A DNA stretch of 64,000 nucleotides from Clostridium sp. BJN0001 (GCF_022869825.1 NZ_CP094971.1:683501-747500); one strand, 5' to 3'; shown: positions 35,982-44,450, counted from the stretch's first letter. The notes: a model not told the origin generated them from the letters alone. Numbers and translations: made by a program.

Positions 35982-37037
35982 ATGCTCTCCAGAAATATAA
36001 AAATTGTTTCCAAGGAAATATTTGAAATGTATGTTGAGGACACAACTCTTAAACAGGGGCAGTGTCTTATAAGAGTAAATAAAGGTGCTATATGCAGAGC
36101 GGATATTCGTTATTATAAAGGAGAACGTGAAGAAAAGATATTAGGATTAAAATATCCAATGAGTCTTATTCATGAAGCTATTGGAACAGTTTTAAAAAGC
36201 TATGATAATACATATAAAGCAGGGGATAGAGTTATTCTTATTCCCAATTTATGTAGATGCGTTAATGAAGAAAAATGTAAAAATAAAGTTTGCAAAAATA
36301 AGTTTTTAGGTGAAAATTACTGCAAATATGCAAAGTTTGCATCTAGCAATTGCGATGGATTTTCAAAAGAAATAATTAGCTGGCCTAAAAGTAATATTAT
36401 AAAAATTGACGAAAGTATATCAGATGATGTTGCTGTATTTTCAGAACTTATATCTGTTTGTGAATCTATTTTAAGAAGAATTAAAGATATAGACAGTTCT
36501 TTTGAAACTGTATGTATTTTTGGAGATGGAATTGTAGGATTTATACTTTCAAATATATTACATAATATTTATAAGAAAAAAGTAATTATAGTAGGAAAAC
36601 ACGAAGATAAAATGATGAAATTTCCATGTGAGCATTATTTAAAAATAGATAAAACAGAAAAATTAAAAAATCAAAAGATTGATGTCTTTGTTGAATGTGT
36701 TGGCGGAAAAGGTATGAATAGTGCAGTGCAGAGTATTTTAGATGTTATAAATCCTGGAGGAAAGATTGTTTTATCTGGTGTAAGTGAAGAAAAACTTTTA
36801 ATAAATAGTAGAAGTATACTTGAAAAGGGTCTTGTACTTACAGGAAGTACAAGAAGTAACATATCTGATTTTAAAAAAGCTACAGAGTATCTTAAAAATA
36901 AAGAATTTTATAAATATATAAAAATTCTTAATCTTGGTGAAAAAGATATAAGAAGTGTTTCAGATTATTATAATGCTTTTTTCGATGCATGTACCGAAAA
37001 AAGATTAGGAAAATATATTCTTAATTTTATATTTTAA
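35982..37037 (+). CDS. tarJ: Ribulose-5-phosphate reductase, TarJ-like (zinc alcohol dehydrogenase family)
   Basis: 351 residues of the medium-chain dehydrogenase fold. Catalytic zinc ligands are suggested by the Cys in GAICRADIRYY and the His-Glu in LIHEAIG. A cluster of cysteines (CRCVNEEKCKNKVC) marks the structural zinc site. The Rossmann part reads VCIFGDGIVGFI. TarJ reduces ribulose-5-phosphate to ribitol-5-phosphate with NADPH for TarI. The 3-base gap to tarI indicates coupled expression. In wall teichoic acid loci these genes accompany TarL-type polymerases, but none is present in the window. Confidence 0.83.
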   Translation: MLSRNIKIVSKEIFEMYVEDTTLKQGQCLIRVNKGAICRADIRYYKGEREEKILGLKYPMSLIHEAIGTVLKSYDNTYKAGDRVILIPNLCRCVNEEKCKNKVCKNKFLGENYCKYAKFASSNCDGFSKEIISWPKSNIIKIDESISDDVAVFSELISVCESILRRIKDIDSSFETVCIFGDGIVGFILSNILHNIYKKKVIIVGKHEDKMMKFPCEHYLKIDKTEKLKNQKIDVFVECVGGKGMNSAVQSILDVINPGGKIVLSGVSEEKLLINSRSILEKGLVLTGSTRSNISDFKKATEYLKNKEFYKYIKILNLGEKDIRSVSDYYNAFFDACTEKRLGKYILNFIF

Positions 37038-37053
37038 AATGAGAGGGATAAAT

Positions 37054-38118
37054 ATGAAAATATTAACAGTAGTTGGAGCAAGACCGCAGTTTATTAAAGC
37101 AGCTATGGTATCAAACAAAATCAGAAAGAAAAACACTGAAATTTTAGTTCATACAGGGCAACACTATGATGCTGATATGTCAGATGTTTTTTTTGATGAA
37201 CTTGGAATTCCAAAGCCAGATTATAATTTGGGAATAGGTTCTTCTATGCATGGACATCAGACTGGGAATATGCTTATAAAACTTGAAGATATTTATTTAA
37301 AAGAGAAACCGGATGCTGTTTTAGTTTATGGAGACACAAATTCAACACTAGCAGGAGCACTCTGTGCAAGTAAACTTTTAATTCCAGTAGCTCATGTAGA
37401 AGCAGGTCTTAGAAGTTTTAATAAAAGAATGCCAGAGGAGCAGAATAGAATAGTAGCAGATCATTTATCAGATATTCTTTTTACTCCGACGAATGCAGCT
37501 GTATCAAATTTAAAAAATGAAAATATTATAAATGGTATTTATAATGTTGGGGATGTGATGTTTGATGCAATTAATTTTTTTAATCATAAGGCAGAAAATA
37601 TATCTCAAATAAAGCAAATATTAGATCTTGATAAAAAAGATTACATTTTGTCAACAATACATAGAGCTGAAAATACAAATGATCCACAAAAGCTATCTAA
37701 AATAATTTATGCATTAAATGAATGCGGACAAAGAGTTATTTTTCCACTTCATCCCAGAACTAAAAAATTTATAGAAAAATATAATATTATATTAGCAGAT
37801 AATATAGAAATAATAGATCCAGTAGGATACTTAGAGATGATTTTACTTGAAAAAAATGCTTCAAAGATTGTTACTGATAGTGGTGGCGTTCAAAAAGAAG
37901 CTTATTTTTTAAAAAAGCCATGTATTACAGCTAGAGACGAAACTGAATGGATAGAAACAATAAATGATGGCTGGAACATGATTGTTGGAAGTAATAGCAA
38001 TAAAATTTTAGATGCTATACAAAACTTCAATCCAGATGGTACTACTCATAATATATTTGGATATGGAAATGCATCAGATTTAATATGCAATATTTTACTT
38101 AAAAAAATAAAGAGTTGA
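37054..38118 (+). CDS. wecB: UDP-N-acetylglucosamine 2-epimerase (non-hydrolysing, WecB-like)
   Basis: 354 residues, the normal size. Signature regions are ILTVVGARPQFIKAA, VLVYGDTNSTLAGALCA, VEAGLRSFNKRMPEEQNR, STIHRAENT, and TDSGGVQKEAYFLKKP. It interconverts UDP-GlcNAc and UDP-ManNAc. A non-hydrolysing epimerase would supply UDP-ManNAc for a glycan, rather than free ManNAc. The preceding genes are tarI-tarJ, and a DUF115 gene follows. GAGAGGG lies 6 bases before the ATG at 37054; an ATG 15 bases upstream lacks this. Confidence 0.92.
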   Translation: MKILTVVGARPQFIKAAMVSNKIRKKNTEILVHTGQHYDADMSDVFFDELGIPKPDYNLGIGSSMHGHQTGNMLIKLEDIYLKEKPDAVLVYGDTNSTLAGALCASKLLIPVAHVEAGLRSFNKRMPEEQNRIVADHLSDILFTPTNAAVSNLKNENIINGIYNVGDVMFDAINFFNHKAENISQIKQILDLDKKDYILSTIHRAENTNDPQKLSKIIYALNECGQRVIFPLHPRTKKFIEKYNIILADNIEIIDPVGYLEMILLEKNASKIVTDSGGVQKEAYFLKKPCITARDETEWIETINDGWNMIVGSNSNKILDAIQNFNPDGTTHNIFGYGNASDLICNILLKKIKS

Positions 38119-38202
38119 AATATTATTTATTAAGGATATTGTGAAAAAAATAATATAAAAAATCTAAGTCTTAAAATTATTTAGAATAAGAGGTAATAAT
38201 AT

Positions 38203-39426
38203 ATGCCAATTCAATTTGAAAAAGCAGAAAATGGACTTTTAACTGCTAAATATAAAGGAAAATATATTCATAGCAGATATAATCCGCAAAGAGAAGCCGA
38301 AGTTTTTGTTAAGAATAATATTAAATATTTTAATGGAAAAACTATTGCTTTATATGGTATTGGTTTAGGATATCATATAAAAGAAATGTTGAAATTAATT
38401 ACTGAAGATTCTGCTGTTTATGTTTTTGAAATGAGCGATGAATTAATTAAAGAAGCAAAAATTGTTAATCCAGATATTTTTAATTCTGATAATATAAAAA
38501 TAATAGATGGTAAAAGCATAAATTTTTACCAAGAGTTAGTAAGCGCAATTGAAGAAGCTGGAAACTTAGTTGTACATAAACCATCACTAGAAATGATAAG
38601 AGAATCTTTTCCTAAATTATTTAATGTTATAAATGATTTTTCTAGCATTAGAAATTTTTCCACTTTTCATAATGAAAATTATATGCTTGGAGAAGCAAAT
38701 AGAAAAGTCAATATATCTAAAGAATATCCTGATATAAGTATTTTAATTGATAAATTAAGTGAAAATAATAAGCCATTTATAATTGCATCTGCAGGACCAT
38801 CGCTTGATTATGAACTTAAAACTTTAGAAAAATATAGAGATGAATTTACAGTTATTTCTGTAGGAAGTTCACTTAGGACTTTGGTTAATAACAATATTCT
38901 GCCAGATGCAATAGTTATTATAGATCCAAAACAAATTATAGAAAAACAGTTTATAGGTTTTGAAAATCTGTCTATTCCATTATGTTTTCCAGCATCAGCA
39001 TCAAAATGGGCAGTAGAAGTCTATAATGGACCTAAATATATGTTTAATAAATGTGAAGAAAATACGCAAATCCTTGTTGGTGGTACAGTAGCACTTTCAG
39101 CACTTGATATTGCAAAAAAAAGTTGTGCAAAAAAGATAATTTTTATTGGACAAGATTTTGCATATCTTGGTGAAAAATCTCATACTGCAACATATGAGAA
39201 AATGTATGGGTTTAAAGATAGTGAGAAAACAAGGCATAAAATGCGTATAGTTCAAGGTGTTTTAGGTAATAATCTTGAAACATCTGATGGTTATCTTGTT
39301 TTTAAGCATAAAGTAGAATATTTCATACATAACTGTAAAGATATAGAATTTATCAATTGCAGCAGAGGAGCCGCAATTGAAGGAACTAAATTTATGACTT
39401 TAGAGGAATTTATAAATAAGTTATGA
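38203..39426 (+). CDS. Motility accessory factor, DUF115/Maf-type flagellin glycosyltransferase (second)
   Basis: 407 residues, 170 fewer than the homologue at 18835. It holds the DUF115 core: KPFIIASAGPSLDYELKTL, NNILPDAIVIIDPKQ, LVGGTVALSALDIAKKS and FIGQDFAYLG. The N-terminal part starts with an RYNPQREAEVFV motif, also present as KYNQKREIKKFV in the other copy. The C-terminal helical extension of the other copy is absent. It sits directly upstream of the nonulosonic acid synthase genes, so it is a good candidate for the enzyme that transfers their product to flagellin. AGAGGTAA precedes the ATG. Confidence 0.87.
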   Translation: MPIQFEKAENGLLTAKYKGKYIHSRYNPQREAEVFVKNNIKYFNGKTIALYGIGLGYHIKEMLKLITEDSAVYVFEMSDELIKEAKIVNPDIFNSDNIKIIDGKSINFYQELVSAIEEAGNLVVHKPSLEMIRESFPKLFNVINDFSSIRNFSTFHNENYMLGEANRKVNISKEYPDISILIDKLSENNKPFIIASAGPSLDYELKTLEKYRDEFTVISVGSSLRTLVNNNILPDAIVIIDPKQIIEKQFIGFENLSIPLCFPASASKWAVEVYNGPKYMFNKCEENTQILVGGTVALSALDIAKKSCAKKIIFIGQDFAYLGEKSHTATYEKMYGFKDSEKTRHKMRIVQGVLGNNLETSDGYLVFKHKVEYFIHNCKDIEFINCSRGAAIEGTKFMTLEEFINKL

Positions 39427-39444
39427 TTATGTTGAGGTGAATTT

Positions 39445-40506
39445 ATGAATAGATCATTTTATATAGGAAATAAAAAAGTAGGAGAAGGTGAAAAAACATT
39501 TATAATTGCTGAAATGTCAGCAAATCATCTTCAAGACTATGAAAGAGCAGTAAAAATTATAGAAGAGGCAAAAAAAGCTGGTGCAGATGCGATAAAGCTT
39601 CAGACATATACTCCAGATACAATTACACTTGACTGTGATAACAAGTATTTTAAGATAAATCAAGGAACTATATGGGATGGAACAACACTTCATAAGCTCT
39701 ATGAAAAAGCATATACACCATGGGAGTGGCAGCCTAAGCTTAAAAAGATTGCAGAGGATTTAGGACTTATATTTTTTTCATCTCCATTTGATAATACGGC
39801 AGTTGATTTTTTAGAAGACATATCTGTTCCTGCATATAAAATTGCATCGTTTGAACTTACTGATATTCCATTTGTAGAGTATATTGCTTCAAAAGGAAAG
39901 CCTGTTATAATGTCAACAGGAATTGCAGAGATCTCTGATATAAAAAATGCATTAGACGCATGTAAAAGGATGAACAATTATGATGTAGCATTATTAAAAT
40001 GTACATCAGCTTATCCAGCACCTGTAGATGAAATTAATCTAAAGACCATGGAGAATATGAGAGAGACATTTAATGTTACGTCAGGACTTTCAGATCATAC
40101 TTTAGAAAATTCAGTTTCAGTTGCAGCTGTAGCACTTGGAGCTACAATAATAGAAAAACATATGACTTTAAAAAGAAGCGATAAAGGCCCTGATAGTGAG
40201 TTTTCTATGGAGCCTCACGAATTTAAAGATATGGTTAAAAGCATAAGAACGGTTGAAAAAGCGCTTGGCTCTGTTACTTATGATCTTTCTTATAAACAGC
40301 AAAAAGAAAGAGAACATTCAAGAAGTCTTTTTGTAGTTAAAGATATAAAAAAAGGTGAAGCTTTTACAAATGATAATGTAAAAAGTATAAGACCAGGTTT
40401 TGGACTTAAAACAAAATACATTACTGATATTTTAGGAAAAAAATCAGATAGAGATATACAAAAAGGAACTCCAATGAGCTGGAATTTAATTGAGAGGGAT
40501 GAATAA
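39445..40506 (+). CDS. pseI: Nonulosonic acid synthase, PseI/NeuB family
   Basis: 353 residues: a TIM-barrel NeuB domain followed by a C-terminal SAF (antifreeze-like) domain (about 290-353, with RSLFVVKDIKKGEAF and SIRPGFGL). The start FIIAEMSANHLQDYERA is of the pseudaminic acid synthase type rather than the AEIGVNH seen in sialic and legionaminic synthases. It condenses a 6-carbon amino sugar with phosphoenolpyruvate. Other landmarks are FFSSPFDNTAVDFLE, ALLKCTSAYPAP, LSDHTLENSV and EKHMTL. It is followed by the cytidylyltransferase and PseG genes. Confidence 0.92.
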   Translation: MNRSFYIGNKKVGEGEKTFIIAEMSANHLQDYERAVKIIEEAKKAGADAIKLQTYTPDTITLDCDNKYFKINQGTIWDGTTLHKLYEKAYTPWEWQPKLKKIAEDLGLIFFSSPFDNTAVDFLEDISVPAYKIASFELTDIPFVEYIASKGKPVIMSTGIAEISDIKNALDACKRMNNYDVALLKCTSAYPAPVDEINLKTMENMRETFNVTSGLSDHTLENSVSVAAVALGATIIEKHMTLKRSDKGPDSEFSMEPHEFKDMVKSIRTVEKALGSVTYDLSYKQQKEREHSRSLFVVKDIKKGEAFTNDNVKSIRPGFGLKTKYITDILGKKSDRDIQKGTPMSWNLIERDE

Positions 40507-40507
40507 A

Positions 40508-41173
40508 ATGAAGATTTTATGTATTGTGCAGGCAAGAATGGGTTCTGAAAGACTGCCTAAAAAAGTTATGAGAGAAATTAACGGAAAGCCTATGATTTAT
40601 TATACGCTAAATGCTCTAAAAAAAAGCAGATACATAGATGATATTATACTCGCAACTTCTACACTCAAAATAAATGATAAGCTTGCAGAATACGCAGAAA
40701 AAGCAGGCTTTAAAGTGTTTAGAGGATCTGAAGACAACGTTCTTAAACGATATAAGGATGTAGCAGATAAATATGAAGGCGATGTGATAATAAGAGTTAC
40801 TGGAGATTGTCCTCTTATAAATCCTGTAATTGTAGATAATACTATTACAAAATATCTTATGTACGATTACGATTATGTAAGACTTGATGTACCAAATACA
40901 TTCCAGAGAGGGTTTGATACAGAAGTATTTTCTAAAAAAGCACTTGCTAAAGTGTATAACATAGTATGCTCAAAAGAGAATATAGATAGAGAAGATTTTA
41001 AGCCGTTTAGGGAGCATGTTACATTTTATATTTATAATCACAAAGATGATTTTAAAGTAGGCGTTGTAAAAGGCGAAGGAAAGTATTTTGAAAACAAAGA
41101 TATAAATTATAGCGTTGATAGAATTGAAGATTTTGAAAGAGTAAAAAATATATTAGAAAAAAGAGATATTTGA
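40508..41173 (+). CDS. pseF: CMP-nonulosonic acid cytidylyltransferase, PseF/SpsF-like
   Basis: 221 residues. The N-terminal nucleotide-binding loop VQARMGSERLPKKVM and ILATSTLKINDKL, VTGDCPLINP are typical of SpsF-type cytidylyltransferases. It would activate the PseI product with CTP for transfer by a Maf protein. The start ATG at 40508 is one base past the pseI stop, with GAGAGGG 9 bases upstream; an ATG at 40499 is directly against that site and a TTG further upstream overlaps pseI. SpsF is another valid name. Confidence 0.85.
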   Translation: MKILCIVQARMGSERLPKKVMREINGKPMIYYTLNALKKSRYIDDIILATSTLKINDKLAEYAEKAGFKVFRGSEDNVLKRYKDVADKYEGDVIIRVTGDCPLINPVIVDNTITKYLMYDYDYVRLDVPNTFQRGFDTEVFSKKALAKVYNIVCSKENIDREDFKPFREHVTFYIYNHKDDFKVGVVKGEGKYFENKDINYSVDRIEDFERVKNILEKRDI

Positions 41174-41205
41174 TGAGCTTTTTAGTTGATGAATAGGTGA
41201 TAGAA

Positions 41206-42231
41206 ATGAAAATATTTATTCGTACAGATGGTGGAAGAGAAATAGGTCTTGGGCATATTATGAGAATGCTTGTCCTTGCAGATGAACTGAGAAAATCGAA
41301 TGAAGTTATTTTTATCTGCAGAAATTCAAAAAATAATAAGTTTGAAGCAGGAATTGAAAAAATTTATCAGAATGATTTTAAAATACTATTTATAAAAGAA
41401 AAAGATTATATTAACGATATAATTTCTTTACAAAAAGAATACAAAGCAGATTTGCTTATTACTGATAGCTATGATGTTTCTGAATCTTATTTTAATGTAT
41501 TAAAGCCATATTTTAGATTTACAGGGTATGTTGATGATGTTAACAAGATGAAGATGAATGTTGATTTTATAATAAATCAGAATATAAATGCGAAAGAACT
41601 TGATTATAGTAGTAATATTAATCTTGAAACTAAGCTATTTTTAGGCCCAAAGTATTGCATGATAAGAAAAGAATTTAAAGAGGCTTTTAAATTAAAAGTG
41701 GTTAAAGATGAAGTAAGTGATATTATGCTTACATTAGGTGGCATGGATGATGATAATAATACAGGAAAGATATTAAAAATGATTAAAGACATCAATAAAA
41801 ATATTCATGTTGTAATTGGTTCTGCATTTAGTGAAGAAACTATTAAAAGTATAGAAAATTTAAGCATAGGGCATGAAAATATTTATTTATATAAGAATGC
41901 TAATATGGCAGATATTATGAGAAAATGTGACGTTGCCATATCATCATGTGGTTCAACAATATATGAACTATGTTCAATGAATGTTATACCAATTGGTATT
42001 ATTGTAGCTGAAAATCAGAGAAAAACAGCTGAATTTATGAAAAGTAATGAACTTATAGCTAAAATATTTAATGCTCAAAATTTAAATAGTCATGATTTAA
42101 TTAACTTTTTAAATAACCTCTTAAATAATAAAAGTAAAAGGTTAAAAATTTTTAACAATCAGAAAAATATAGTAAATATAAATGGTGCCAAACTTTTAGT
42201 TGATAAAATAAATAAAATTAAATTAAAGTAA
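41206..42231 (+). CDS. pseG: UDP-sugar hydrolase, PseG-like (SpsG)
   Basis: 341 residues of the GT-B-like PseG family. The N-terminal IFIRTDGGREIGLGHIMRM includes the catalytic His of the GxGHxxR motif. Further motifs are LLITDSY, GYVDDVNKM, GPKYCMIRKEF and a C-terminal SSCGSTIYELCSM. In the pseudaminic pathway PseG removes UDP from the 2,4-diacetamido sugar before condensation by PseI. It ends just where a candidate sigma-28 promoter for yjfB begins. AGGTGAT precedes the chosen ATG; a GTG 9 bases upstream is less likely. Confidence 0.88.
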   Translation: MKIFIRTDGGREIGLGHIMRMLVLADELRKSNEVIFICRNSKNNKFEAGIEKIYQNDFKILFIKEKDYINDIISLQKEYKADLLITDSYDVSESYFNVLKPYFRFTGYVDDVNKMKMNVDFIINQNINAKELDYSSNINLETKLFLGPKYCMIRKEFKEAFKLKVVKDEVSDIMLTLGGMDDDNNTGKILKMIKDINKNIHVVIGSAFSEETIKSIENLSIGHENIYLYKNANMADIMRKCDVAISSCGSTIYELCSMNVIPIGIIVAENQRKTAEFMKSNELIAKIFNAQNLNSHDLINFLNNLLNNKSKRLKIFNNQKNIVNINGAKLLVDKINKIKLK

Positions 42232-42250
42232 ATGAAAAAAAGTTCGATAA
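42224..42250 (+). promoter_or_regulatory. Candidate sigma-28 promoter for yjfB and the second flagellin
   Basis: TAAA (42224-42227), 15 bases, TTCGATAA (42243-42250): 4/4 and 6/8 to the sigma-28 consensus. It overlaps the last codons of pseG and ends 30 bases before yjfB. No terminator separates it from pseG, so yjfB and the second flagellin may also receive read-through. Confidence 0.6.
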
Positions 42251-42280
42251 TAAACAAAATATGTTAAGGATGTGAGAATT

Positions 42281-42460
42281 ATGGATGTAGCAGCAGCTTC
42301 AATTGGAATGCATCAGGCTCAGCTTCAAAATGATGTTACGCTTTCTGTTATGAAGATTTCGATGAATGATGCAGAAAATACAAGTACACAGATTACTGAA
42401 ATGATGGATAATATGTCACTTGATCCTAATTTAGGCACAAATATTGATACGACAGTTTAA
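42281..42460 (+). CDS. yjfB: YjfB family putative motility protein
   Basis: 59 residues, a short helical protein starting MDVAAASIGMHQAQLQNDV, the YjfB-family pattern. The family is widespread near flagellar genes of Firmicutes and has no assigned biochemical role. AAGGA lies 10 bases before the ATG at 42281, preferred over a GTG 9 bases upstream that sits too close to it. The gene lies behind a candidate sigma-28 promoter and 28 bases before the second flagellin gene. Confidence 0.82.
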   Translation: MDVAAASIGMHQAQLQNDVTLSVMKISMNDAENTSTQITEMMDNMSLDPNLGTNIDTTV

Positions 42461-42488
42461 AAGATAAGATAGGAGGATATTAATAGAT

Positions 42489-43313
42489 ATGAGATTAGCA
42501 CACAATATGTACTCTGAAAAAATATATAGAACATATAAATCTATATTAACAGATAATTCTAAATCTATTAGAAATATAAGTTCTGGTCTTAAAATTAATT
42601 CTGCAAAAGATAATCCTAGCAAAATAAGTGAATCAGAAAATTTGAAAATGCAGATTATGTGTAGAAATGCAGCAGAAGAAAATATACAGGATACAAATTC
42701 TATGATTCAGACATTTGATGGATCTATGCAGGAGATTAACAATCAGCTTGTAAGATTAAAGCAGCTTGTTGTTAATGTTCATAATGATACAAATGATGAT
42801 GAGGATAAAGCTACAATAAAAAAAGAGATAGATCAAATTCTAGAAGGAATAGATGATATTTCAAACAATACAGAATTTAATGGGACAAAGTTATCACTTG
42901 AAGCAGGTGAAAAAGAAGATCCAAATAGTAATATAATAAAATCTACTATAGGAGATATGGTAGGAGATGATGTAAAATTACAAAGATATAATCTTACAAC
43001 AGGAAAAAATGGTTTGGATTTACAGGGAAATTCTACAGATTTATCAAAAATAGATGATGCTATACAAAAAGTATCTATATCTAGAAGTAAATATGGTGCT
43101 ATTCAGTCAAGACTTGAAGATACATATACTGATATGGGTTCTATAGACATGAATCTTCAGAGTGCACAGAGTGATTTAGCTGATGCTGATATTGCAGAAG
43201 AAGCATTAAACTTATCAAAATCACAGATAATGTATCAGGCATCAATAGCACTTATGGCACAAAGTAATAAATTCCCTAAAGAAGCTTTAAATATTTTATC
43301 GGCTGTAAAGTAG
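42489..43313 (+). CDS. Divergent second flagellin
   Basis: 274 residues with D0/D1 flagellin coiled coils but a strongly altered core. The usual SSGYRINRAGDDAAGLAIS region reads SSGLKINSAKDNPSKISES, and the C-terminus reads MYQASIALMAQSNKFPKEAL in place of ILTNAAQSMLAQANQAPQ. TEFNGTKL and an ADIAEEALNLSK stretch are retained. It may be a minor filament subunit, a proximal-filament flagellin, or a flagellin-like junction protein. It has a strong AGGAGG site and is followed by a terminator. It is not a recent copy of the gene at 17526. Confidence 0.85.
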   Translation: MRLAHNMYSEKIYRTYKSILTDNSKSIRNISSGLKINSAKDNPSKISESENLKMQIMCRNAAEENIQDTNSMIQTFDGSMQEINNQLVRLKQLVVNVHNDTNDDEDKATIKKEIDQILEGIDDISNNTEFNGTKLSLEAGEKEDPNSNIIKSTIGDMVGDDVKLQRYNLTTGKNGLDLQGNSTDLSKIDDAIQKVSISRSKYGAIQSRLEDTYTDMGSIDMNLQSAQSDLADADIAEEALNLSKSQIMYQASIALMAQSNKFPKEALNILSAVK

Positions 43314-43354
43314 TGATGATTTTTATAGAGGTAAGAGTCTGCCAAAAAACAGCT

Positions 43355-43379
43355 AAAAACTGCTTATGGCAGTTTTTTT
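43355..43379 (+). terminator. Intrinsic terminator after the second flagellin
   Basis: AAAAACTGC (43355-43363) pairs with GCAGTTTTT (43369-43377) around TTATG, within and followed by a T run. An alternative stem, CTGCCA with TGGCAG (43339-43344 and 43367-43372), overlaps. It ends the yjfB-flagellin unit. Confidence 0.8.
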
Positions 43380-43474
43380 ATGTATAAAAATATTCTCTTA
43401 TTATAGAATAATTAGAAAAAATATATAATCGTATATATTTTTAGCTTAATATTGAAAAGAATTTCAAAATCATA

Positions 43475-43483
43475 TGGTAAAAT
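43475..43483 (+). promoter_or_regulatory. Candidate vegetative (sigma-A) extended -10 promoter for the flgB operon
   Basis: TGGTAAAAT (43475-43483) fits an extended -10 element (TGn-TAAAAT). A TTGAAA at 43452-43457 is 20 bases away, too far for an ideal -35. It lies in the 245-base gap before flgB, which otherwise holds only the preceding terminator and AT-rich sequence. The predicted leader is about 70 bases, too short for a c-di-GMP riboswitch. Confidence 0.4.
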
Positions 43484-43557
43484 GTGATATTTTATTTTAT
43501 AATAATTATAAAAGTGTTTTTATGTAAAATAATAACTTTTGGAAAAGGGATGAGTTA

Positions 43558-44004
43558 ATGAGTATACCAATGGTATCAGATAATACGTATAATCTTATAA
43601 AAAGAGGCATGGATGCTTCGAATGTAAGAGCAAATGCAATATCGAATAATATTGCTAACATTAATACAAAAAACTATAAAAGATTTAATGTTATATTTGA
43701 ACAAAATCTTGAAAAACAAAATGATTCCGATTTTAAATTAAAAACAACAAACGAAAACCATTATAAAAATGAAGCTTCAGGTCTTTCACTAAAGAGAACA
43801 GAAAATGCTCATTTTACATCAAATGGTGAAGAAAATGGAGGAATATCTGTTACTCGTGATACGTCTACGAGTATGAGAACTGATGGTAATAATGTTGATT
43901 TGGAAGTTGAGAAAGCAAATCAGGCAGCAAATACACTAAAGTATTATGCATTAGTTGCTGCAGCAAATAATAAGTTTACTAATTTAAAAACAGTTCTTAA
44001 ATAA
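43558..44004 (+). CDS. flgB: Flagellar basal-body rod protein FlgB
   Basis: 148 residues, the proximal rod subunit and first gene of the early fla operon. It has the N-terminal rod motif NAISNNIANINTKNYKRF and a C-terminal NNVDLEVEKANQAANTLKYYALV. It is slightly longer than usual, owing to a Ser/Asn-rich middle. The GGAAAAGGGATG upstream provides the ribosome binding site. Exported by the type III apparatus encoded downstream. Confidence 0.95.
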   Translation: MSIPMVSDNTYNLIKRGMDASNVRANAISNNIANINTKNYKRFNVIFEQNLEKQNDSDFKLKTTNENHYKNEASGLSLKRTENAHFTSNGEENGGISVTRDTSTSMRTDGNNVDLEVEKANQAANTLKYYALVAAANNKFTNLKTVLK

Positions 44005-44028
44005 TTAAAATTTAGGGGGATTAAATGT

Positions 44029-44439
44029 ATGGGAGCTTTTAGTTCAATGGCAGTTAGCGCAACAGGAATGTCTGCTGAGCGTTTAAGAATGGATACCATT
44101 TCATCAAATATGGCAAATGCTACAACAACAAGAAATGCAGCAGGAGAAAAACAGCCTTATATAAGGAAAGTAGCTGTATTTCAGGAAGCATTAGATAAAG
44201 CAGGAAATGCAGCAGGAGTTAAGGCAGTAAAAATAGAAGATGATCCATCGCCACTTAGAAAAGTATATAATCCAAGTCATCCAGATGCAGGAGAAGATGG
44301 ATATGTAACAATGCCTAATGTAAATGTACTTAATGAATATGCTGATATGATGGTCGCAACGAGATCGTATGAAGCTAATGTTGATACATTTAATGCATTA
44401 AAAGGTATGTTTTCAAAATCATTAGAAATTGGTAAATAG
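44029..44439 (+). CDS. flgC: Flagellar basal-body rod protein FlgC
   Basis: 136 residues. The start [31 protein letters not shown], the PYIRKVAVF segment, and the C-terminal [20 protein letters not shown] are characteristic. It is a rod component that assembles with FlgB. A TTAGGGGGA site precedes the ATG. fliE follows 11 bases later. Confidence 0.96.
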   Translation: MGAFSSMAVSATGMSAERLRMDTISSNMANATTTRNAAGEKQPYIRKVAVFQEALDKAGNAAGVKAVKIEDDPSPLRKVYNPSHPDAGEDGYVTMPNVNVLNEYADMMVATRSYEANVDTFNALKGMFSKSLEIGK

Positions 44440-44450
44440 AGGTGAAAGAA

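Noticed and set aside
43380..43557. c-di-GMP riboswitch upstream of flgB, as known in Clostridioides difficile
   Set aside because: The gap is too AT-rich and short, and neither the GEMM-I nor class II conserved core is visible.
44442..44450. GTG start for fliE
   Set aside because: It lies within the AGAGGTGA ribosome binding site; TTG at 44451 is correctly spaced.
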